Positions 1 to 4,926 of a stretch of DNA of 6,393 nt are shown one piece after another; position 1 is the first letter of the stretch, and every line of letters starts with the position of its first letter. This stretch comes from an uncultured Collinsella sp. GTDB taxonomy: Bacteria; Actinomycetota; Coriobacteriia; Coriobacteriales; Coriobacteriaceae. A program made the translations under genes and the position numbers. The notes below the pieces were generated by a model, which was given only the letters and a program-made list of their open reading frames with translations, had not been told where the DNA came from and made no database searches. The DNA lies in assembly GCA_900554985.1 (NCBI GenBank), contig USJQ01000066.1, positions 1 to 6,393 of the forward strand, read 5' to 3'.

Positions 1-7
1 AAGCAGA

Positions 8-18
8 TTAACGGTTAA
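8..18. promoter_or_regulatory. Small inverted repeat upstream of the helix-turn-helix gene
   Basis: The sequence TTAACGGTTAA is a perfect inverted repeat around a single central G. It lies 10-19 bases before the two possible start codons (GTG 28, ATG 37) of the helix-turn-helix gene, where a repressor or autoregulator could bind. A related short palindrome, TAACGTTA, occurs at 674-681 ahead of the hydrogenase genes. An operator role is inference only; an 11-base palindrome can occur by chance. Confidence 0.2.
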
Positions 19-27
19 GGCTAAGAA

Positions 28-432
28 GTGGCAGGTATGTCGGAAGCAACTAGGACTCGCACGCATGCGCCCGAGGTTAGGCAGCGCGCCGTCGAGATCC
101 TCCAAGAGGGGGTCGGTCATCGCGCCCTCGCCGCGGAGCTTGGCATTCCCCAGGCCACGGCTCGTCAGTGGGCCCGCGCGTATGCCGTGGGCGGTGCCGA
201 CGCCGTTCTCAATGCCGGTTCGCATCATCACACCTACTCGTACGACGTAAAGCTCGCTGTGGTTAAGGACCGTCTGGAAAACGGCTTGACGGTTCGCGAG
301 GCCATGATCAAGCACAAGATTCCCAGCGAGTCTTCGGTCAAGGCTTGGTGCCGTCAGTACCGCGAGAGCGGTGAGGCCGCACTGGTCGATAAGCCGCGCG
401 GTCGCAAGCCGCGCGTTAAAAAGGCGGAATAG
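28..432 (+). CDS. Double helix-turn-helix protein, IS3/IS150 OrfA-like
   Basis: This is a basic protein of 134 residues (131 if ATG 37 is used instead of GTG 28). It has two tandem helix-turn-helix units. The first is roughly residues 14-60, with the pattern HRALAAELGIPQATARQWAR. The second is roughly residues 72-120, with LTVREAMIKHKIPSESSVKAW followed by a basic KPRGRKPRVKK end. Two such units in a row, the second followed by a KPRGRK stretch, resemble OrfA (InsJ type) of IS150-like IS3-family elements, which binds the element ends. No OrfB/DDE integrase follows, no terminal repeats are visible, and a terminator lies just after the stop. It may therefore be a remnant, or a stand-alone DNA-binding protein or regulator. 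It is transcribed separately from the hydrogenase genes. The start is uncertain: AAGG at 17-20 favours GTG 28, and GGCAGG at 30-35 is too close to ATG 37 to decide. The DNA-binding assignment is firm; the biological role is unknown. Confidence 0.75.
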   Translation: MAGMSEATRTRTHAPEVRQRAVEILQEGVGHRALAAELGIPQATARQWARAYAVGGADAVLNAGSHHHTYSYDVKLAVVKDRLENGLTVREAMIKHKIPSESSVKAWCRQYRESGEAALVDKPRGRKPRVKKAE

Positions 433-444
433 CAAACGGGATGG

Positions 445-467
445 TGCGCCCATAGGGGCGCATTTTT
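445..467 (+). terminator. Rho-independent terminator after the helix-turn-helix gene
   Basis: A perfect 7-bp stem, TGCGCCC (445-451) paired with GGGCGCA (456-462), has a four-base loop (ATAG) and is followed directly by five T (463-467), then CTT. It starts 13 bases after the stop codon of the upstream gene. It should end that transcript and separate it from the hydrogenase operon. Confidence 0.85.
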
Positions 468-660
468 CTTGCCGCGCCAACTTTTTGGACCGGCGCGAGC
501 CTGTCGGGACATCCTCCAAAGTGGCCAATAAACCGCGCGCAGTGGCCCGCGCGCCTGTCGCTGCGATAGGGGAGCGTCGCCCCACTGCTCCAAAGCGGAC
601 GTGCCCTTACCCCGTACGCCTAAAACTCCCCAGTTGACCGAAAACCTGCCGCCGCTGCTC

Positions 661-690
661 CTCAATTGAGCTATAACGTTAAACAATTGC
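661..690. promoter_or_regulatory. Cluster of palindromes, probable promoter/operator area of the ech operon
   Basis: Three short palindromes sit within 30 bases: CTCAATTGAG (661-670, perfect), TAACGTTA (674-681, perfect) and CAATTG (684-689). The two CAATTG cores are 21 bp apart centre to centre, close to two helical turns, so one dimeric regulator or a pair could bind the same face of the DNA. The stretch is an AT-rich island 28-57 bases before the first start codon of the operon. TATAAC at 672-677 could be a -10 element but has no good -35 partner at 16-18 bp. The control function is inferred from position and symmetry only. Confidence 0.3.
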
Positions 691-703
691 AGCGTTTTTG
701 CAT

Positions 704-710
704 GGGGGAG
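704..710 (+). promoter_or_regulatory. Ribosome binding site of echA
   Basis: GGGGGAG lies seven bases before ATG 718 and fixes that codon as the start of EchA. The nearer ATG at 713 is in another frame and runs into a TGA after two codons. Confidence 0.7.
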
Positions 711-717
711 TGATGGT

Positions 718-1659
718 ATGACGCTACTGTATTTCCTTACCCTGTTTCCGCTGGTACCGGCGCTGAGCATGCTGCTCGCGCGCGGTGACCGCGCCCGCGA
801 TGCGGTGGGGCTCATAGGTTCCGGCATTATTATGGCGGTGACGGTTGTAGTCGCCGTCATGTTTTTTGGCACGGGTCCGCAGAGCTTTGAGGTTGCCCCC
901 GGTACCTCGCATGTGCTCTCGATCATCAGCTCCGTCATCGACGTCATCCTGTGCGCCGTCATCCTATACAACGCGTACAAATATAGGAACGCGCTCACCA
1001 CGGTGCTCGGCATAGTCCAACTGGTGGGCTCGCTCGCCTTTGCAGCCATGACGCTGCCCGCGACCGAAGCCGTCACCGCAACCCCGCTCTACCTGGACTA
1101 CATGAGTGTGATCATGGTGCTCGCCGTTGGCATTGTCGGCAGCCTTATCTGCGTGTATGCCCTGGGCTACATGAAGGACTTCCAGGCCCATGACGAGCAC
1201 GAGGCCGCGCTGCGCGGGCAGACCGCGCCCGACCGTCGCCCGCAGTTCCTGGCGCTCATGTTCCTGTTCCTCTCGGCCATGTTCGTCATCGTGACGAGCG
1301 ACAACCTTGAGTGGCTGTTCTGCGGCTGGGAAATCACCACCGTGTGCTCGTTCCTCATGATTGGCTACACGCGCACGCCCGAGGCCATCAAAAACGCCTT
1401 CACCCAGATCATCCTCAACATGCTGGGCGGCATCGCGTTTTTGGCGGGCCTTATGTTTCTGCACGTCAACGGCATGCCGCTGACCATCTCGGGCATGATC
1501 GAGCTTTCCGGCGCCGGTACCGCGCAGTCCGCACTGCTGGTGATGCCGGTCGTCCTGCTATCGCTCGCCGCCCTTGGCTGCTGGGCGCCATGGTTGCCCC
1601 CACGCCCACGAGCGCCCTGCTGCACTCGTCAACCATGGTCAAAGCCGGCGTGTTCCTGA
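718..1659 (+). CDS. echA: EchA, N-terminal part (NuoL/antiporter-like membrane subunit), frameshifted
   Basis: This is the first half of the large membrane subunit of an Ech-type hydrogenase, of the proton-conducting NuoL/MrpA family. Genuine sequence runs to about residue 285-286 (base 1572-1574). It contains about nine hydrophobic membrane segments and the family's glutamate helix (LFCGWEITTVC, E205, equivalent to the key Glu of NuoL TM5), followed by K225 in an AIKNAF motif. Beyond base 1575 the frame is wrong: about 27 residues rich in Pro, Arg and Cys lead to TGA 1657-1659, while the true continuation lies in another frame. The part normally joining the two, a TKSAQ..PF..W segment with an essential lysine, is absent. 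The gene therefore looks inactivated by an internal deletion unless the sequence is in error. The start is ATG 718 with a strong ribosome binding site. Family members are about 600-650 residues, so this is under half. The family call is firm; the exact subtype (Ech versus other group 4) is less so. Confidence 0.85.
   Translation: MTLLYFLTLFPLVPALSMLLARGDRARDAVGLIGSGIIMAVTVVVAVMFFGTGPQSFEVAPGTSHVLSIISSVIDVILCAVILYNAYKYRNALTTVLGIVQLVGSLAFAAMTLPATEAVTATPLYLDYMSVIMVLAVGIVGSLICVYALGYMKDFQAHDEHEAALRGQTAPDRRPQFLALMFLFLSAMFVIVTSDNLEWLFCGWEITTVCSFLMIGYTRTPEAIKNAFTQIILNMLGGIAFLAGLMFLHVNGMPLTISGMIELSGAGTAQSALLVMPVVLLSLAALGCWAPWLPPRPRAPCCTRQPWSKPACS
1573..1575 (+). other. Deletion/frameshift junction in echA
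   Basis: Up to 1572 the first frame reads VVLLSLAA. From 1575 a different frame reads WLLGAMVAPTPTSALLHSS, a hallmark of the Ech/NuoL family. In family members, about 10-11 residues of the type F-TKSAQ-xPFxx lie between these blocks. With two bases (1573-1574) left over, the missing length must be one more than a multiple of three, best fitting about 31 bp. There is no homopolymer or slippery heptamer here, so neither a simple sequencing indel nor programmed frameshifting explains it easily. Confidence 0.75.
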
Positions 1660-3569
1660 TGGTCAAGCTGAGCCCGCTCTATGCCATCTATCCCGTGACC
1701 GGCTTTATGGTCACGAGTGTGGGTGCCATCACGTTTTTGCTCGCTGCCCTCATGGCCATCTCGCAGAGCAACGCCAAGCGTGTGCTCGCGTACTCCACCA
1801 TTTCCAACTTGGGCCTCATCAGTGCCTGCTTGGGTGTCGGCGCGCCCGAGGCCGTATGGGCGGCCATCTTCCTGATCCTGTTCCACACGGTGGCAAAGTC
1901 GTTGCTGTTCCTGTGCGTGGGCACGGCCGAGCATCATATCGGCAGCCGCAATATCGAGGACATGGACGGTATGTTCAGCCGCATGCCGCACCTGACGCGC
2001 CTGATGATGCTGGGCATCATGGGCATGTTTGTGGCGCCGTTTGGCATGCTCGTGTCCAAGTGGGGCGCCCTGGTGGCGTTTGCCCAGACCGGCAACGTGC
2101 TCATGATCATGGTTCTGGCCTTTGGCTCGGCCGCGACGTTTTACTTCTGGGGCAAGTGGCTTGCCAAGCTTTCGGGCGTCGACCCCACGGCTCAAAACGT
2201 TGAGGTCAATGTTCATAAGACCGAATGGATGGCCCTCAACACCATCGCCGCGCTGCTGATTCTGTGCTGCGTGGCGTTCCCGGTTATCTCGAGCGGTCTG
2301 GTGTCGCCTTACTTGGCCATGGTGTTTGGCCGCGTGCCGTACGTTATCGGCAAGGACGCCATGTATCTGATGGTGGTTATCGTGGCGTTTATCGCCGTGG
2401 TGCTGCTGACTTCATTCCGCGTGAGCAATAAGCCGCACGTCAACGTGTACCTTTCGGGCGTGGGAACCGATAAATATCGCCATTTCCGCGGCTCGATGGG
2501 ACACGAGGTAAAGGCTGAAAAGCGCAATTGGTACTCGGAGGACGCCCTTGGCGAGAAGCGTATTGGTCCCGCGGGTAGCGTCGTGTGCTGCAGTATTATC
2601 TTGTTTGCGCTGCTGTGTTGCGCGTGGATTGGGCCCGAGCGGCTTGCCATGAGTGCGCCCTCGGTGCTGCGCGGCAAGTATTTTGAAGGCTCGGGCGTCG
2701 TGGGCATATTTATTGGTACCGTGGTGTTTGCCCTGCTGGCGCCTTTGGTTGGTGGCCTGATCGACGGCGTTGACCGCAAACTTTCGGCCCGTATGCAGGG
2801 CCGCGTGGGCCCGCGCCTGCTCCAGCCTTTCTACGACGTTGCCAAGCTGCTGCGCAAAGCCCCTGCCAGCGTAAACACCATGGACGATACCTATATGGCG
2901 TGCGCGCTCATCTTTACCGTCGTGGGCGGCGGCATCTTTGTGTCGGGTTCTAACACGCTACTGTGCGCTTTTATGGTGACGCTCGCCGCGATCTTTGTGG
3001 TGTTGGCGTCCGCCTCGACGCAAAGCCCGTTTGCCCAGGTTGGCGCCGATCGTGAGTTACTGCAGGTTATGAGTTACGAGCCCGCCGTTTTGCTGATGAG
3101 CGTGGGCCTGTACCTTGCCACCGACAGCTTTGATTCCATCGCCGTGACGGGGCAGTCGGCCCCCATCATCGTGTACAGCGCGCCCATTTTCCTGGCGCTG
3201 CTCGCGGTGCTTACCATCAAGCTGCGCAAGTCGCCGTTTGACCTTTCGTACTCGCATCACGCGCATCAGGAGATCGTCCAGGGCGTCGCCACCGAGATGA
3301 GCGGCGGCACGCTGGCCAAGATGACCCTTATGCACTGGTGCGAGACCGTGCTGTTTTTGATGTGGGTGGGCATGTTCTTTGTTTGGGACAACCCCGTGAG
3401 CTGGGTTGTAGCCCTGGTCGTGATGGCCGCGACGTATTTTGTCGAGGTCCTGATCGACAACACCTTCGCACGCAGCACCTGGCGCAGCTGCTTTAGGCTC
3501 GGATGGGGCGTGGCGCTGGTGTTTGGCCTGCTCAACCTTATGCCCATCCTCGTTGACGTGTTTATTTAG
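1575..3569 (+). CDS. EchA C-terminal part fused in frame to EchB
   Basis: After the break, EchA continues for about 365-375 residues and then runs with no stop into an EchB/NuoH-like protein. Family motifs in the EchA part are LLHSSTMVKAGVFL (His at 1623-1625, Lys at 1641-1643), QSNAKRVLAYSTISNLG (Lys 1776-1778) and FHTVAKSLLFL (Lys 1896-1898). These are the histidine and lysine residues of the half-channel helices of NuoL-type antiporters. A final membrane segment (about 2577-2630) leads through a short linker to EchB. The first base given is where homology resumes, not a start codon. Possible restarts in this frame are ATG 1590, ATG 1635 and ATG 1659; the last overlaps the stop of the N-terminal part (TGATG) and is the best candidate for translational coupling. 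The open frame also extends upstream to ATG 1311, but that stretch overlaps genuine EchA in another frame and is not family-like. The fusion appears natural, since both halves are well conserved across the joint. Confidence 0.8.
   Translation, partial: WLLGAMVAPTPTSALLHSSTMVKAGVFLMVKLSPLYAIYPVTGFMVTSVGAITFLLAALMAISQSNAKRVLAYSTISNLGLISACLGVGAPEAVWAAIFLILFHTVAKSLLFLCVGTAEHHIGSRNIEDMDGMFSRMPHLTRLMMLGIMGMFVAPFGMLVSKWGALVAFAQTGNVLMIMVLAFGSAATFYFWGKWLAKLSGVDPTAQNVEVNVHKTEWMALNTIAALLILCCVAFPVISSGLVSPYLAMVFGRVPYVIGKDAMYLMVVIVAFIAVVLLTSFRVSNKPHVNVYLSGVGTDKYRHFRGSMGHEVKAEKRNWYSEDALGEKRIGPAGSVVCCSIILFALLCCAWIGPERLAMSAPSVLRGKYFEGSGVVGIFIGTVVFALLAPLVGGLIDGVDRKLSARMQGRVGPRLLQPFYDVAKLLRKAPASVNTMDDTYMACALIFTVVGGGIFVSGSNTLLCAFMVTLAAIFVVLASASTQSPFAQVGADRELLQVMSYEPAVLLMSVGLYLATDSFDSIAVTGQSAPIIVYSAPIFLALLAVLTIKLRKSPFDLSYSHHAHQEIVQGVATEMSGGTLAKMTLMHWCETVLFLMWVGMFFVWDNPVSWVVALVVMAATYFVEVLIDNTFARSTWRSCFRLGWGVALVFGLLNLMPILVDVFI
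2685..2689 (+). promoter_or_regulatory. Weak possible ribosome binding site for a separate EchB start
   Basis: GAAGG lies ten bases before an in-frame GTG at 2700. That GTG falls exactly where stand-alone EchB proteins usually begin, giving a 289-residue product. The site is weaker than the AGGAGG sites used by the next genes, so internal initiation is possible but unproven. Confidence 0.3.
2700..3569 (+). CDS. echB: EchB (NuoH/HyfC-like membrane subunit), as the C-terminal half of the fusion
   Basis: EchB is the membrane subunit that docks the hydrogenase arm and forms part of the ion path; it is equivalent to NuoH of complex I. Counting from GTG 2700 it has 289 residues, close to a normal EchB. 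The NuoH signatures are present: LIDGVDRKLSARMQGRVGP and LLQPFYDVAKLL after the first membrane helix (residues 21-51), an acidic loop DRELLQVMSYEPAVLL (118-132), and LRKSPFDLSYSHHAHQEIVQG (175-195) followed by TEMSGG (198-203). Between and after these are about seven or eight hydrophobic helices, the last ending at the C terminus. It is in the same open frame as the end of EchA, with no stop between, so it is probably made as a fusion; a separate start at GTG 2700 cannot be excluded. If the echA frameshift is real, EchB is made only by restart inside the gene. The stop TAG (3567-3569) overlaps the ribosome binding site of echC. Confidence 0.85.
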   Translation: MGIFIGTVVFALLAPLVGGLIDGVDRKLSARMQGRVGPRLLQPFYDVAKLLRKAPASVNTMDDTYMACALIFTVVGGGIFVSGSNTLLCAFMVTLAAIFVVLASASTQSPFAQVGADRELLQVMSYEPAVLLMSVGLYLATDSFDSIAVTGQSAPIIVYSAPIFLALLAVLTIKLRKSPFDLSYSHHAHQEIVQGVATEMSGGTLAKMTLMHWCETVLFLMWVGMFFVWDNPVSWVVALVVMAATYFVEVLIDNTFARSTWRSCFRLGWGVALVFGLLNLMPILVDVFI

Positions 3570-3581
3570 GAGGCGGCATCC

Positions 3582-4202
3582 ATGGATCATAAAATGTCGC
3601 GCTCGCCGTGGGTCATTCATTACGACGGCTCGAGCTGCAACGGATGCGATATCGAGGTGCTGGCCTCGCTCACGCCGCTGTTCGATGCGGAGCGCTTTGG
3701 CGTGGTCAACACCGGCAACCCCAAGCATGCGGACATCTTTTTGGTGACGGGGTCGGTCAATGCCCAGAACCTGCCCGTCGTGCGCCAGATCTACAGCCAG
3801 ATGCTCGAGCCCAAGTGCGTGGTGGCGTGCGGCATTTGCGCGTGTTCGGGCGGCGTATTCCGCGATGCCTATAACGTGATCGGCGGCGTGGACCGCGCGA
3901 TTCCCGTGGACGTGTATGCGCCCGGGTGCGCCATTCGTCCCGAGACCGTGATCGATGCCATCGTGGAGGCGTGCGGCATCCTTGATCAGAAGGAGGCCGT
4001 GATGCGCGCCGGCGGTGACCCGCTTACCGTGGGCGGCGCTGCTACCTGGGATGGCGGCGTTGAGTTGGGCGAGGACGGGTTCGTGGCTGCAGCTGGGGCC
4101 GGGGCTGACGGTGCCGGTGACGCGCCTGCCGAGAAACCCGCAGCGCCTGCCGCTGGTGACGCACCTGCTGAGACGCCCGTCGCTGCAAAGGAGGCCGAGT
4201 AA
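3582..4202 (+). CDS. echC: EchC, NiFe hydrogenase small subunit (NuoB-like)
   Basis: This is the electron-transfer subunit that holds the [4Fe-4S] cluster next to the NiFe site and passes electrons from EchF to EchE at the cytoplasmic face. The 206-residue protein has the NuoB-type ligand pattern: C19 and C22 (SSCNGCD), C86 (GICACSGG) and C116 (APGCAIRP). Extra cysteines at 79, 83 and 88 flank the third ligand. The core ends near residue 140-150. Ech small subunits are usually nearer 150 residues; here an Ala/Gly/Pro/Glu-rich tail follows, with the unit GDAPAE at 179-184 and 192-197. ATG 3582 is chosen because AGGAGG (3568-3573) lies eight bases before it; a second in-frame ATG is four codons on. 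The stop overlaps the start of echD by one base (TAATG), which indicates coupled translation. The assignment to group 4 is strong from sequence and context. Confidence 0.92.
   Translation: MDHKMSRSPWVIHYDGSSCNGCDIEVLASLTPLFDAERFGVVNTGNPKHADIFLVTGSVNAQNLPVVRQIYSQMLEPKCVVACGICACSGGVFRDAYNVIGGVDRAIPVDVYAPGCAIRPETVIDAIVEACGILDQKEAVMRAGGDPLTVGGAATWDGGVELGEDGFVAAAGAGADGAGDAPAEKPAAPAAGDAPAETPVAAKEAE
4113..4172 (+). repeat. Imperfect direct repeat encoding GDAPAE in the EchC tail
   Basis: Two 21-base units, starting at 4113 and 4152 (39 bases apart), each encode A-G-D-A-P-A-E and differ only at third codon positions. This points to growth of the tail by duplication, with the protein sequence then kept by selection. 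It lies within the low-complexity end of EchC. Confidence 0.6.
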
Positions 4203-4921
4203 TGCAAAAGGCTATCTATACCACCGTCGGGCTCGACGAGCTCCTGCCGCATGTGCAGGCGCTCAAGGGCGTCGGCGCGCGCTTTGTGCAAATGCACGCC
4301 GAGCGCTGTGTGGACGACGGATCGTATCGCCTGGTCTATACGTTTATCAACGTCCGTGCTGCTCAGGAGCAGATTGCGCAGGACGGCAGCTATGCGATCG
4401 AGAACCTGGTGGTTGAGGGAATTAATCAGTACCAGGAGATTCCGTCCATCAGCTCGTACTATCCGGCAGTATTCCCGTTTGAAAACGAAGCGCACGACCT
4501 GTTTGGTCTTGCCATTACCGATATGCAGATTGACTTTAAGGGCTTTTTCTACCAGGTCTCGACTGCCGAGCCCATGAGCGTTATCACGCCCGAGGTGAAG
4601 GCCGCGCGCGAGAAAGCCATGAAGGTCCGTGCCGCTGCCGAGGCCAAGGCGCGCAAGGCCGCGGCCGAGAAGGCTGCTACTGCCACGGCCGCTGCGGGGG
4701 AGGGCACTGCGGGCGCTGGCGATGCTGCGGGCGCTGCCGTCGCTCAGCCCGCTGCGGCTGCCGGCTCCGATGCTCAGCACGATGAAACTGCTGCGAAGGC
4801 CGCGCTCAAGGCTGCCGAGATGGAGGCAAAGCTCGCCGCCATGGATCCCGAGAAAGCGGCCAAGGTCCGCGCGGCGCTTGCCGCCAAGGCCGCCCGCGAC
4901 AAGCAGAAAAAGGAGGCGTAA
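4202..4921 (+). CDS. echD: EchD, NuoC-like subunit with long Ala-rich tail
   Basis: EchD is the NuoC-like subunit that packs against the large and small subunits of the hydrogenase arm; it binds no metal. Residues 1 to about 125 form the NuoC-type domain, with the signature FPFENEAHDLFG (91-102). Family members of the Ech type are typically near 120-130 residues. Here about 110 more follow (from residue 131), made almost only of Ala, Lys, Glu, Arg and Gly. The tail has two charged, probably helical stretches (about 131-160 and 196-239) and a Gly/Ala/Pro-rich hinge (about 161-192). The helical parts share a repeat beginning KVRA (141 and 221). The tail could be a coiled coil or a flexible linker, and its role is unknown. 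ATG 4202 is supported by AAAGGAGG (4187-4194) and by its one-base overlap with the echC stop. The next gene begins five bases after the stop. Confidence 0.88.
   Translation: MQKAIYTTVGLDELLPHVQALKGVGARFVQMHAERCVDDGSYRLVYTFINVRAAQEQIAQDGSYAIENLVVEGINQYQEIPSISSYYPAVFPFENEAHDLFGLAITDMQIDFKGFFYQVSTAEPMSVITPEVKAAREKAMKVRAAAEAKARKAAAEKAATATAAAGEGTAGAGDAAGAAVAQPAAAAGSDAQHDETAAKAALKAAEMEAKLAAMDPEKAAKVRAALAAKAARDKQKKEA
4592..4918 (+). repeat. Low-complexity Ala/Lys/Glu-rich region of echD with internal repeat
   Basis: This stretch encodes residues 131-239 of EchD. Two segments, 4622-4660 and 4862-4900, exactly 240 bases apart, are similar in DNA and encode related 13-residue units (KVRAAAEAKARKA and KVRAALAAKAARD, 8 of 13 identical). 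The region between is rich in GCT/GCG/GCC alanine codons. It resembles a duplicated helical segment on either side of a flexible spacer. Confidence 0.55.
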
Positions 4922-4926
4922 GGTCC

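Larger units (their letters stand above)
468..717 (+). other. Intergenic region before the hydrogenase operon
   Basis: No credible gene is seen here. Open frames across 371-637 (+) and 354-1076 (-) have compositions typical of shadow frames in GC-rich DNA and match no family I recognise. The part up to about 630 is GC-rich, with scattered short repeats (TCCAAAG twice; CAGTGG at 540-545 against CCACTG at 582-587), but none forms a convincing structured RNA. From about 660 the sequence becomes AT-rich, as expected for the promoter and leader of the operon. No clean -35/-10 pair with normal spacing could be placed. Confidence 0.5.

Noticed and set aside
418..423. AAAAAG run at the end of the OrfA-like gene as an IS3-type frameshift site
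   Set aside because: No OrfB frame follows, and a terminator begins 22 bases later.
540..587. Hairpin from CAGTGG (540-545) and CCACTG (582-587), with GGGG/CCCC inside, as a structured RNA or riboswitch
   Set aside because: The outer stem is only six pairs with a long unpaired interior, and no known riboswitch core or T-run is present.
634..677. TTGACC (634-639) with TATAAC (672-677) as a sigma-70-type promoter
   Set aside because: The spacer is 32 bases, far from the usual 16-18.
354..1076. Minus-strand open frame (240 residues) across the intergenic region and the start of echA
   Set aside because: It overlaps the terminator and genuine EchA sequence, has no recognisable domain and no good ribosome site.
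1311..1574. Upstream extension of the EchA-EchB open frame to ATG 1311
   Set aside because: The translation here is His/Arg-rich and not membrane-like, while the other frame carries the conserved EchA helices over the same bases.
1573..1575. Programmed ribosomal frameshift in echA
   Set aside because: No slippery heptamer is present, and conserved residues are missing at the junction, so a shift would not restore a normal protein.
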